64,000 nt of DNA from Ruminococcus sp. (lineage in GTDB: Bacteria; Bacillota; Clostridia; Oscillospirales; Ruminococcaceae), in the NCBI RefSeq assembly GCF_024692365.1, contig NZ_JAILMR010000086.1:1-64000 (forward strand). The letters are read 5' to 3'. Below, piece after piece: positions 55,301-63,056 of the stretch. Both the position numbers and the translations under genes were made by a program. The notes under the pieces were generated by a model. The model searched no databases, was not told where the DNA came from, and saw only the letters and a program-made list of their open reading frames with translations. How positions within the stretch are numbered: position 1 is the stretch's first letter; each line of letters begins with the position of its first letter.

Positions 55301-55509
55301 ACTTTTTGAATATGGCTTTTATTCCAGCCCTTTACCTCAATTATCACAAAGCCAATGTCTTTTATGAGAAGACAAAAATCGAATTCTCTTCCTTTGACTT
55401 CCCTGTTATAGTAGCAAACAATATCTTCAGGTAAATTGTCTTTTATACACTGCCAGACCTTTTTCTCACCTTCATAGGTTTCCGGCTGTTTGTCTTTCAT
55501 TAAAGCCAT
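52384..55509 (-). CDS. UvrD/AddA-like helicase with N-terminal NERD nuclease domain
   Basis: A 1041-residue SF1 helicase. Residues 10-110 form a NERD domain: Asp44 in REFDFCLLIKDIGFVIIEVKG with Glu58-x-Lys60, a PD-(D/E)XK-type nuclease-like site. Helicase motif I QVKAGAGTGKTYSMVSR (339-355), motif II FIDEFQDTD near 600, GDLKQSIYRFRGA, LTVHKSKGLEYGTVIMPA and RILYVAMTRAIDNFICF at the end, in UvrD/AddA order. It lacks the AddA C-terminal nuclease. It stands five bases from the AddB-like gene. Confidence 0.88.
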   Translation of the reverse strand: MALMKDKQPETYEGEKKVWQCIKDNLPEDIVCYYNREVKGREFDFCLLIKDIGFVIIEVKGWNKSHIQKVVSPDEIIMTNGTTEDSPKKQARSYSFKLKNIMNDKYGINPLVMNMVCYPFISEAEYNKIGLSVVSEPEYTLFSEDIESNYTFSRKILGVYQDSQQISFDKMVGDKYDVARHHFEPSYIVTPPAQDVIPYSCLSVFSDGMTLTNINDIIISYFKGTKQIVFTKGGSDLEVIAKQLSETFTKNHIMIKEGNLAINSSDETETIIKIKNNRLSVFNFEVVYISENITISSFQAYNGKLSEEQEMILSSIAAVTNFNINQFHIEHAETGRDIQVKAGAGTGKTYSMVSRIAYLCSHASNSGVFNPAEEIAMLTFTADAALNMKSRLKQLFVNYFILTNNTQYLEMVTSIEKMRISTIHSFAKEIISNTAITLGIGTDFTTIIGKYDKQKIFDRLFTAYLEEENKRNPIFFNGLPMGIEDFRKLMLDVANKLYEKGCDIKTLDMSFWGDAPVEMPYLNKIIEQVVVETEKEYSKLLIDNNAVALSEYMIHLSKCIDNEAFNTNLYEFKYVFIDEFQDTDDAQIASFIAMQKKLGFNFFIVGDLKQSIYRFRGATMTAFEKMGCDNGNWLSFTLNINYRSDKRLLNKFDRTFSYMNSINLLKYERETDTLRGIKTNNISEDLLVVPITYHNSDKTNSTEYYDMLFKAIEEQRERINADMKNKQLSKNERTIAILTRSNYQINEILKEAKNRDVIIESDNNIDLYRLAPSTDLCRLTSALCNPYNPTYLYDLIHSRNVNVLFDIRSLIGKTEDEKTAIFIDCLDKFFTSAMGKTWKELIRDIQNEPVLKTLRLIYEATKPWKAYAPSDEYMQEYYRANYELVFEELSKMNKKSYLTLDYINGSLHISIMTGTEAKSREIDIDTEDIRVICLTVHKSKGLEYGTVIMPATDQEIDKPHKNGLEVSYIDGEIGYCLSANGTQYSNSFYESKTEIKEMMMEESRILYVAMTRAIDNFICFIDLDAKGNNWGEMLKEMFEEM

Positions 55510-55565
55510 AGTATCTATCCCACCTTGACATTATACAGTAAGTAAATATAATTTGTTAATCTGTT

Positions 55566-56381
55566 TTATTCGAAATAATCTTCATTTAGTTTGTATACTA
55601 CATACGTTTTAACACTTTCTAGACCTATGCCATATTTTATCATGAGATCTACTAAATGCTCTCCATCTATCATTATAATATTTCTATCTTTTTGCTCTTT
55701 ATTTACAAAATCTTTTGCTCCTTTTGTGAATGAGGATGTGGTGATAAATACACCCTTGTTAACACCTTGCATAGAGGCATAGAAACTTTTTATCACGTCT
55801 ATATCAACCTTGTTATTTGTTCCGTATCTTTTAGCTTGAATATATATTTTGCTCAATCCTAAACTATCCTCATAGATCACACCATCGATACCACCATCAT
55901 GAGATTTACCAGTCACTTTCCCTGATTTATTATCGAATCCATAACCCATTTCAAGTAAGAGATCGAGTACCATTTTTTCAAAAAAACTCGGATGACAACT
56001 TAAAATGCGATTAAGCAATTGAGCTTTAAGACTATTTTTATATAGTATATAAGTTTCGTCTATCTTCTCTTCCGGTAACAAATCATCTTTTATTTGTTCT
56101 GCCTTCTGATTTCTTTCGGAAACATCCTTAACCTCTGTTTCTATCAAAGCATACAGATTTCTTGAGTCCTTTTGACCAACTATCTTAAAATACTTAACTG
56201 GTGATGCACCTGGAAAGTCTAGTCCTTCGCAGTGAGAGCGCAGTTTAGCATTAACTGCAGCTTCAGGCTGCTTTGCCCCAAACTCGTATAGCTTTCTCTT
56301 TACAATTTCCTTATACGCTTCTTTATATGTAAGACTTGTAGTATCTTTGAGTACCTCTCTTAGTGCATCAACAATCCTCAT
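55566..56381 (-). CDS. Mrr-type restriction endonuclease
   Basis: A 271-residue protein with an N-terminal winged-helix (HARE-like) part (DALREVLKDTTSLTYKEAYKEIVKRKLYEFGAKQPEAAVNAKLRSHCE) and a C-terminal Mrr catalytic domain: DGGIDGVIYEDSLGLSKIYIQAKRY with Asp...Gln-Ala-Lys, then VFITTSSFTKGAKDFV and IIMIDGEHLVDLMIKYGIGL. Mrr enzymes cut modified or otherwise recognised DNA (type IV). In this operon it probably acts with the dnd modification. Three of its neighbours are nuclease or helicase genes. Confidence 0.85.
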   Translation of the reverse strand: MRIVDALREVLKDTTSLTYKEAYKEIVKRKLYEFGAKQPEAAVNAKLRSHCEGLDFPGASPVKYFKIVGQKDSRNLYALIETEVKDVSERNQKAEQIKDDLLPEEKIDETYILYKNSLKAQLLNRILSCHPSFFEKMVLDLLLEMGYGFDNKSGKVTGKSHDGGIDGVIYEDSLGLSKIYIQAKRYGTNNKVDIDVIKSFYASMQGVNKGVFITTSSFTKGAKDFVNKEQKDRNIIMIDGEHLVDLMIKYGIGLESVKTYVVYKLNEDYFE

Positions 56382-56394
56382 ACGGCCTCACCCT

Positions 56395-57588
56395 TTATAT
56401 GCTTTTTTCTATAATTGAAATGAATTTATCTATATCTTCTCTGGTTGAAAACTTGTTCAAAGAAACTCTAAGTATCTTGCTGGTTTTGTCTTTGAGTCCC
56501 AGTGCTTTTATTACGTGCGACGGTTCTCCAAGACTACAAGCTGATCCAGTAGAGATCGCTATTTCGTCACTAATACGCTTGATAAATCTTTCGTTATTGA
56601 ATTCTGTTTTATCGACCAGTACACTGATAATACCTTTTACTCTGTGTTCGTCAGGAATAAGAATACTAAGATGAGCACATTCTTTTATCTTTTCGTTCAG
56701 ATAGTCATCTAAGTCGCATATCAGCTTATGATTTGCTTCCATATCACGTAATGCGATCTCAGCTGCTTTTCCGAAGCCGACTATGTTGTGTACTGCAAGT
56801 GTGCCGGCACGGATGCCGCTTTCCTGTTCTCCGCCATGTATGAGTGCTGATATAGGTGGAAGACCGTATTTATCAGATTTGATGTATGCACAGCCTATGC
56901 CCTTTGGACCGTAAAATTTGTGAGCTGATGCAGAAATATAATCAACACCAAGTTCATTAACATCTACCGGGATCTTACCTGCTGCCTGAGTAACGTCAGC
57001 GTGGAACAACACACCATGCTTATGTGCAACATCAGCAAGAGCTCTTATATCGTTTATCGAGCCTGTTTCGTTGTTTACATATATGATTGAAGAAATAGCT
57101 GTTTTATCTGTAATAGCTTCTTCTAACGAATCAGCTGAAACGATTCCATTCTTATCAACTTCTAAGAAAGTAGCCTGATAACCACGATCAACTTTCTTTG
57201 CCGAAGAGAACAAGGACACAGTTGCATCGTTGTTGGAATAGATTTCACCGTTAAGATATCTGCATACATTCAGCGTTGCCTTATGCTCGGCGTTTGAGGT
57301 GATAACATGGTTCTTTCCACCACAATAGTATTTACTGTAGTCTAAAAATCCCTTTATGATCATATTTGTACTTTCGGTTGACCCGGCAGTAAAAATTATT
57401 TCTTCACCTGCTGCTCCGAAAAGAGCAGCAACTTTATTTCTTGCTTCTTCAACAGCATTTCGAGCATTATCAGCTTTACAGTAATATTTACTTGAAGGAT
57501 TGCCGTATTCCTCGCGGAGATACGGCATCATTGCGTCAAGAACTTCCTCATCAACGGGAGATGTAGCTGCATTATCCAAATAAATCAT
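56395..57588 (-). CDS. dndA: Cysteine desulfurase of the Dnd system
   Basis: A 397-residue PLP enzyme of the NifS/IscS class that takes sulfur from cysteine for phosphorothioation. MIYLDNAATSPVDEEVLDAM is the N-terminal signature, SASAHKFYGPKG holds the PLP lysine Lys224, and STGSACSLGEPSHV contains the catalytic Cys351. It starts inside the end of dndE (4-base overlap). Gene order C, D, E, A is that of the archaeal and some bacterial Dnd clusters in which dndA is last. A housekeeping iscS is possible but the location argues for Dnd. Confidence 0.9.
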   Translation of the reverse strand: MIYLDNAATSPVDEEVLDAMMPYLREEYGNPSSKYYCKADNARNAVEEARNKVAALFGAAGEEIIFTAGSTESTNMIIKGFLDYSKYYCGGKNHVITSNAEHKATLNVCRYLNGEIYSNNDATVSLFSSAKKVDRGYQATFLEVDKNGIVSADSLEEAITDKTAISSIIYVNNETGSINDIRALADVAHKHGVLFHADVTQAAGKIPVDVNELGVDYISASAHKFYGPKGIGCAYIKSDKYGLPPISALIHGGEQESGIRAGTLAVHNIVGFGKAAEIALRDMEANHKLICDLDDYLNEKIKECAHLSILIPDEHRVKGIISVLVDKTEFNNERFIKRISDEIAISTGSACSLGEPSHVIKALGLKDKTSKILRVSLNKFSTREDIDKFISIIEKSI

Positions 57589-57965
57589 ACAGTATCACCA
57601 ACTCCGAGAACATGAAGAATGTATTTATCAACACTACCCGCATGATTGTACATATCAAGCAGTAACTTACTGCCTCTATCTATATGTGCCTTTACATACT
57701 TTGGGAAAAATTCGTCTTCTTCGAGAAATCTTCCTTCAATAAGTTCAAATACTGCTTTGAAGTATTCTTCATTATCACCTGTAATAGTCTGCCTGTTAAG
57801 GTCAAGTCCATTTGAGTCGGATTTGAAATCCTTAACAGATGTTTTTTGAGCTACTGACCAGGCAATAGCATGTTTGACTAGCGTGTATGGTTTATAGTTT
57901 GTACGTCGTTCAAGTTCCTCAAAGATCTCCTGAGTCTGTTTTGACGTTTTTAATCTGAATATCAT
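57585..57965 (-). CDS. dndE: DNA sulfur modification protein DndE
   Basis: A 126-residue protein with the DndE pattern: MIFRLKTSKQTQEIFEELERRTNYKPYTLVKHAIAWSV at the N-terminus, then a helical C-terminal region (VKAHIDRGSKLLLDMYNHAG). DndE binds nicked DNA and is required for phosphorothioate modification. It lies 13 bases after dndD and overlaps the desulfurase gene. Length is normal. Confidence 0.88.
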   Translation of the reverse strand: MIFRLKTSKQTQEIFEELERRTNYKPYTLVKHAIAWSVAQKTSVKDFKSDSNGLDLNRQTITGDNEEYFKAVFELIEGRFLEEDEFFPKYVKAHIDRGSKLLLDMYNHAGSVDKYILHVLGVGDTV

Positions 57966-57978
57966 TTATAGCTCACCC

Positions 57979-60111
57979 TTAAAAGAAGTAACCATCAGTT
58001 ACTGTAGTTCTGTTTTCGCTCTGATTATTCTGTAATAAGTATTCCTTAGCAATAAAAGGCTTGATTATCTTATAATAATCCTTTGTGATTTCTTCATCCG
58101 TAGACAGAATAACTACCTGACTGCTGATGTTAGGGAAGAATTTCGAAGATATCTCTTCTCTATGATTTGCGTCAATACGCGCATAAGGAGTATCTATAAC
58201 GAATGGAATATGCTTGCCGGAAATCTGAATTATAGCCCAGTACAGAGCGAGAATAAAGATCTGTCTTTCACCCTTTGAGAGTGTGTTCAAATCTATTCTT
58301 TTGTATAATTCAATCTCATCATCGACATCACATGAAGTTATCTTATTCTCGATATCGTCAGGACTATCCAGTGCGAAGAATTTGCAAAGCTTTTCTATAC
58401 TCTTATTACCGATAAGTTTAATAAACTCTTTAAAACCAATATTTGCAATCAGGGATTTCAACTCATTCATTGTAAATCTTTGAATCTGAAATAGTTCAAA
58501 TTTGAAATTTTCAGAGATTTCGATTATCGATATAAGATTGTCCTTACGATATATCTGTTGAAGGTTTTCTATTATTTTCATGGAAAGCTGTTGACGTATG
58601 CTTACCATACTATCATTTATTATTCTTTCCATCATCTGCGAAATGCGAGAACTGAGGTCAAGTACATGTTTGTCCTGCGTACTTTCACGAATCTTTTCTT
58701 TAATTGTTTTAAGGTCAGAATTCAAAGTCTGTATTTTAAGCTCAAGTTCTTCTTTCTCAGTTATCTTCTGCGAAGACTCAAGTACCAGAATCTCAATTCT
58801 GTGTTTTGCATCCACTATTTCATCAGTATATCTTTTAGCATCTTCTTCAGACAGTGCATTTTTCAATTTTTGTCTTATAGATGTAATTTTCTTGACTAAT
58901 CTCTCTTTTTTCCTGATCTTTCTTATTAGTTTCCTTGAATCAAATGACGTAACAGTATCAGCCAAATGTAATATTTGACCCATTTCTGTTTTTGAGAGAT
59001 CAAATATCATTTCATCATATGCTCCATTAGACACTTCAAATTTTTTGATTATAGCTTCATAAATCGCATTTGAAATGCCGTTATCATCCGTTGTTTTCTC
59101 AGAAACGATGTTGTCGATAAACTCTCTGGAAATCATATTGGTTATGTATTCATGTATCGAAGCTTTTTCCTCATACTTTATTTGTTGTTTAAGTTGCGGT
59201 ATTGACTCCGCCATAATATAAAAAGGCATAAGCTCTTCAAAATATGACTTTATTTCACGAGCGATATGTTCCCGCTCTTTATCATATTTAAGCTCATTTT
59301 CTTCAAGTTTTTTTACTTCCTCCGGTGGTAATCCTCCGGAACGTACAAACTCAGCTTCACGCTGTTCGATCAAGGTGTGAAGAGAGGATATATCCTGTTC
59401 ATTGGTTATGATGGTATCAGCACAGTAATTGATCGCATCCTCTGTTTCGGAAATACACTCAAGTAAATCCTGATATCTTTCATTAAGTTCTATTTCTTCT
59501 TCACTTTCAACTTTTCCATTATAGTTTTTACAAAAATGCTGAAGTATTTCAAAATCATCTATACCACACATGGTTAGAAGAGCGTTCTTAACGTATTTGT
59601 TATATCCGTCTGAAGAAAAAATTGTCCCTACTTCTTCACCATCAAAGAGAAAGAATTCAAAGAGATCAATTGGTATTATGCTAAGGATATAGCTTTCAAA
59701 AAGTATTTTTTCTGAATAATCAAGAGGGGTATCCCCTTCATAGATATTATATTCTTCCTCTATTTTTGAATCTATGATGCTCCAGTTTCTGCTGATGGTA
59801 TAATGTTTTGTTTCACGTTCCTTTTTTATTTTAATCCCTATAGAGATTCCCGATGAAAATGGCTGAGTTTGAAAAGCCTTATCATTTATGAACCCTTTTA
59901 TTTTCTTACTGTAAAAAGTATTGTTGCCTGTGTACCCGAAAGCAAGCGGACCATAAAGAGCAATCTTGATTGCAGTGAAAATCGATGTTTTTCCCGCACC
60001 ATTAAGACCGCCTATAAGTACAATAGGCTTATTCTTATCTACGGTGAAATCAAATACTGTTTTCCCCTCATAAGAACTGAAATTATCAAGCACCAGTTTG
60101 GTTATCTGCAT
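57979..60111 (-). CDS. dndD: DNA sulfur modification ATPase DndD
   Basis: A 710-residue SMC/Rad50-like ATPase. MQITKLVLDNFSSYEGKTVFDF opens it, Walker A is GGLNGAGKTS (34-43), coiled coils run from about 190 to 560, the signature LSKGERQIFILALYWA and Walker B IPFVIDTPYARID lie in the C-terminal quarter. It should couple ATP hydrolysis to sulfur incorporation or target recognition. It overlaps dndC by 26 bases. Confidence 0.92.
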   Translation of the reverse strand: MQITKLVLDNFSSYEGKTVFDFTVDKNKPIVLIGGLNGAGKTSIFTAIKIALYGPLAFGYTGNNTFYSKKIKGFINDKAFQTQPFSSGISIGIKIKKERETKHYTISRNWSIIDSKIEEEYNIYEGDTPLDYSEKILFESYILSIIPIDLFEFFLFDGEEVGTIFSSDGYNKYVKNALLTMCGIDDFEILQHFCKNYNGKVESEEEIELNERYQDLLECISETEDAINYCADTIITNEQDISSLHTLIEQREAEFVRSGGLPPEEVKKLEENELKYDKEREHIAREIKSYFEELMPFYIMAESIPQLKQQIKYEEKASIHEYITNMISREFIDNIVSEKTTDDNGISNAIYEAIIKKFEVSNGAYDEMIFDLSKTEMGQILHLADTVTSFDSRKLIRKIRKKERLVKKITSIRQKLKNALSEEDAKRYTDEIVDAKHRIEILVLESSQKITEKEELELKIQTLNSDLKTIKEKIRESTQDKHVLDLSSRISQMMERIINDSMVSIRQQLSMKIIENLQQIYRKDNLISIIEISENFKFELFQIQRFTMNELKSLIANIGFKEFIKLIGNKSIEKLCKFFALDSPDDIENKITSCDVDDEIELYKRIDLNTLSKGERQIFILALYWAIIQISGKHIPFVIDTPYARIDANHREEISSKFFPNISSQVVILSTDEEITKDYYKIIKPFIAKEYLLQNNQSENRTTVTDGYFF

Positions 60112-61483
60112 TGTCTATCTCCCTCAGTAAATCAAAATGAAGCCACTGCTGATTCAAAAGCCTTTCAAGATCCTTACGCATTATCTTAGGATTTGAATAG
60201 TTTTTGTTCTGGTGGACTGATAAAATAAGATTTCGAACTAGTTCGTTCGGTACGTCATACTCTTCGCACATATGCTGAATACTGGTTACTGTATCAGCAT
60301 TTATTAAAGGTTCTTTATAGCTGTCCCACGGAAGTCTGTCTCCGGTTATTTCATAATAAAGATCAACAAGCACTCTACGAGAAAGATCTAATTCACGATC
60401 CCATATCTCATCAATAGCACGAAGTTCATCAAGTGTGATTAGTTCATAATTTAATGCTCGTTGTGTTTCGATAAGTTTAGTGAGTATAAGCTTTCTTGCT
60501 TCCCATGTAAAAGGACCGTATCCTTTATTTCCATGTTTATCTGCATAAACCGTGCCATCACGATGTTTTTTTTCTCTGTACTCATCAACATCTCTTATGC
60601 TCATGAGCCAGCTTCTAAACTCCGCCAAAGGAATAAGCTCTCGGTGTCCAGCTTTTATGAATCCGTTTAAGGATTTATCATCTTTGACAACAGTACAGCA
60701 CCAACAACCGAACCTTGACTGTCCGCAGCTCTGAGTCTGACCGGAGTTTGACATTCCTGCAAAAGGACATTCACCGCTGTCGGCATCAGAATAGAGCGCA
60801 ACAAGTTCACTATTATCAGAACCCCATGGTGTTTTTCCGCTGTTATGTTCAAGAAGTACAGTCCATACATCTTCCGTAGTTAGTTCTACTATAGGATCGT
60901 AAACATATGCGTCCTGTATAGTTTCATGTCGGTTCAGCATACGGTTCGCAAGCTCACGACCTTCGATACGGCGTTTTCTTGCGATGCTTTCTGCTTTTCT
61001 AACACCGAGTAGAACAACTACATCTTTCTTTTCTTCAGCTATTATTGCTTTTATTTTATCTGCACTTGGCTTTATCTTGAGTCTGTCAGTACACCATCTA
61101 AATGTACCATTCATTCTTGGAGTTGGCAATCCTTTACCAATGATGTTTGTCCAGAATGTATTATTGTACTCAGGAGTCACCATACAGGACTTTATAGGCA
61201 GCCCGTCTCTTGCAGCAGCTTTTCCAAGCATAGAATTCATTTTATTGAGATAAATCTTTATAAGAGGATTCTCTATGAGAGTGTCCGATGATATTATGTA
61301 TACATTTTTGGTTCTTTCCTCGGGATTTAGAGAAAGAAGCATCTCATATACAAGTTCTACTACTGTAGTAGAGTCCTTTCCACCGCTATAACCGATAATC
61401 CACGGGCGGTTATCTGATTGGTAAACATACTTTACCTCTTCACGAAGTTCTTCGTAAGAAACATGTTCAAAATAGCTATTCAT
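60086..61483 (-). CDS. dndC: DNA phosphorothioation sulfurtransferase DndC
   Basis: A 465-residue PAPS-reductase-like enzyme. The PP-loop IIGYSGGKDSTTVV spans 29-42. Cys239, Cys253, Cys260 and Cys263 are candidate ligands of the 4Fe-4S cluster (GECPFAG...SCGQSRFGCWCC). It activates the DNA phosphate and receives sulfur from the desulfurase. First gene of the operon, 55 bases after a consensus promoter; no strong ribosome binding site is visible before the ATG. dndB, the usual regulator, is absent from the window. Confidence 0.92.
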   Translation of the reverse strand: MNSYFEHVSYEELREEVKYVYQSDNRPWIIGYSGGKDSTTVVELVYEMLLSLNPEERTKNVYIISSDTLIENPLIKIYLNKMNSMLGKAAARDGLPIKSCMVTPEYNNTFWTNIIGKGLPTPRMNGTFRWCTDRLKIKPSADKIKAIIAEEKKDVVVLLGVRKAESIARKRRIEGRELANRMLNRHETIQDAYVYDPIVELTTEDVWTVLLEHNSGKTPWGSDNSELVALYSDADSGECPFAGMSNSGQTQSCGQSRFGCWCCTVVKDDKSLNGFIKAGHRELIPLAEFRSWLMSIRDVDEYREKKHRDGTVYADKHGNKGYGPFTWEARKLILTKLIETQRALNYELITLDELRAIDEIWDRELDLSRRVLVDLYYEITGDRLPWDSYKEPLINADTVTSIQHMCEEYDVPNELVRNLILSVHQNKNYSNPKIMRKDLERLLNQQWLHFDLLREIDNADNQTGA

Positions 61484-61537
61484 TGCGATCTACCGTCTTT
61501 TCAAAAATTACTAAATAATTGGTTATACCTAAGTATT

Positions 61538-61566
61538 ATTATACTGCATTATTATAAATTTGTCAA
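61538..61566 (-). promoter_or_regulatory. Consensus promoter of the dnd operon
   Basis: TTGACA (61561-61566), 17-base spacer, TATAAT (61538-61543), read on the minus strand, 55 bases upstream of dndC. AGTAT-aata-ATACT, an inverted repeat, covers the -10 and is a possible operator. It is the only strong promoter seen for the operon down to 38400. Confidence 0.8.
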
Positions 61567-61790
61567 CGAAAATACACATAATTTCCGCCAATAATACGAC
61601 GTTTTCCAATATTTCATTTTTACTCTCCCAAAACCTTCATATCCTCAAAATTGTCATAATGATTATAATAAAAATCTCCATGATCATCGTAGTAATCTCC
61701 CCAAAAATCATTTCAGCTGGGATAAGCACTTTTTTGAACGTAGGTCATCAATCATTATTAGTATTCCGAATATGATGTAAACAGTTATAA
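61567..61790. other. Non-coding gap upstream of the dnd operon
   Basis: About 220 AT-rich bases between the dnd promoter and the Ada-like protein gene. Nothing recognisable was seen apart from the promoter. Confidence 0.35.
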
Positions 61791-62057
61791 CTAATGTTGC
61801 CTTTTATCTTTCCACTCTAAATATTCCTTCTTCATACAAACCGCACATGGTCTGTAGCCTGCTGATTCTGCCGTCTCTTTGTCAGCAAAGAACACACGAT
61901 ATTTCACATAGTGCCCCTTCGCAATGTAACGTAAAGCAGATGGGCAATCTAATTTACCAAAAATTTTCAGTTTTTTATGCCCACTGAATTGCCCCGGCGT
62001 GTCAGAAAGATACTCTTTCCCACTTTCATCCAAAAGTTTATATTTCTTTTCAATCAT
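61791..62057 (-). CDS. Small Ada-like metal-binding protein
   Basis: An 88-residue protein resembling the zinc-binding domain of the Ada alkylation-repair protein: FGKLDCPSALRYIAKGHYVKYRVFFADKETAESAGYRPCAVCMKKEYLEW. The second half, FFADKETAESAGYRPCAVC, is the best match. Only three of four ligand Cys are visible, as the usual second Cys after DC is replaced. So metal binding may be altered. It overlaps the upstream gene by eight bases. Confidence 0.75.
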   Translation of the reverse strand: MIEKKYKLLDESGKEYLSDTPGQFSGHKKLKIFGKLDCPSALRYIAKGHYVKYRVFFADKETAESAGYRPCAVCMKKEYLEWKDKRQH

Positions 62058-62556
62058 GGCTCACAACACTAATTATCGGTCTATCCTCTGAATTAAATTC
62101 TATAACATAATTTTGCGGGTCGTTTATTAGTAAATGTGCAGTTTCTTCATCAAGTTCAACTGCACTGACATCATTATCTTCTTCCATTGTACCCAGCGGA
62201 CAGTAGTCCATTTCCAGATGAGCCTCTTGCCCCCAGAATGACACCATTCTCAGTACATAAACACTTTCATTGTTTATTGCAGCTTTAACGGCAAAGTTTC
62301 CATCGGAGTAGTGTACTATCTTTTCTTTCGATGTATCCCATACGAACACTATACCGCCCTGTCCCTGAGAAACATAAGCGCAGCACACTAAAAGATCATC
62401 ATAAAGATCTGCTGAAAGATACTCTATATCATCACGACTTCCATTAGAAATATCATGCCATATCGGTCGCAGCATATCCATAGTAATGATCTGCTCGGAG
62501 TTTTCCGTCTTTATTGTCAGAAGTGTATTTCCAGTACCTATACTGATAGTTTTCAT
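62050..62556 (-). CDS. Unknown protein, possibly beta-propeller-like or immunity-type
   Basis: A 168-residue acidic protein of unknown function. It is rich in beta strands: TISIGTGNTLLTIKTENSEQIITMDMLRPIW, LVCCAYVSQGQGGIVFVWDTSKEKIVHYSDG and ESVYVLRMVSFWGQEAHLEMDYCP. It contains repeated VxVWD-type strands but not enough for a propeller. ATG at 62556 is taken as the start; longer forms to 62592 are possible. It is translated with the Ada-like gene. Confidence 0.6.
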   Translation of the reverse strand: MKTISIGTGNTLLTIKTENSEQIITMDMLRPIWHDISNGSRDDIEYLSADLYDDLLVCCAYVSQGQGGIVFVWDTSKEKIVHYSDGNFAVKAAINNESVYVLRMVSFWGQEAHLEMDYCPLGTMEEDNDVSAVELDEETAHLLINDPQNYVIEFNSEDRPIISVVSHD

Positions 62557-62634
62557 AATCCCACATTCCTTTCCTCTCATACGATTAGCCATACCTTCTC
62601 ACTCAGTTATACAGCAATTGTCGATTCGTAACCG

Positions 62635-62808
62635 CTAAAAAATCAAACACAATATAATTATAAGCAATACAATGCCTAACACTTTTTGCCAAACGGGAAT
62701 ATTATCTTCCTGCGGAGGGTCTCTGCGTTTGAATGCATAATCATCGCTGTCATCATTAAACATTTCAAACTCCAGGAGATCATCTAATCCATTGTTATTA
62801 AAATCCAT
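62635..62808 (-). CDS. Small C-terminally anchored membrane protein
   Basis: A 57-residue protein. An acidic N-terminus (NNGLDDLLEFEMFNDDSDD) and a C-terminal hydrophobic segment (VLGIVLLIIILCLIF, 43-57) make it a tail-anchored membrane protein. GGAGGTG precedes the ATG at a good distance. It stands alone upstream of the 168-residue gene. Function unknown. Confidence 0.7.
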   Translation of the reverse strand: MDFNNNGLDDLLEFEMFNDDSDDYAFKRRDPPQEDNIPVWQKVLGIVLLIIILCLIF

Positions 62809-63015
62809 ATCAGCACCTCCAGGTTTCTTTTTGTATTTAGAATATTATATCATACAATTTATATTTTGTGGTAACTTTTTTTGGACTAAAGCCATTTACG
62901 GCATTTAAAACTAAACAAAAATTGTCGTGTAGAATTATACATACAAAACAATTCGCAGCAAATGATCTGTATTTAATAACATAGACATTATAAATAAAAT
63001 CCATCCAATAAAAAT

Positions 63016-63056
63016 AGGCAAATCGCAGAAATTAAAAATAATTTCTCGATTTGCCT
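63016..63056. terminator. Long bidirectional hairpin
   Basis: AGGCAAATCG (63016-63025) pairs with CGATTTGCCT (63047-63056) and AGAAATTA (63027-63034) with TAATTTCT (63039-63046). A/T runs flank both sides, so it can end transcription from either strand. Confidence 0.72.

Noticed and set aside
38400-61566. BREX or DISARM
   Set aside because: No PglX-type methyltransferase, PglZ phosphatase or Lon-like protease is present; dnd genes are unmistakable.
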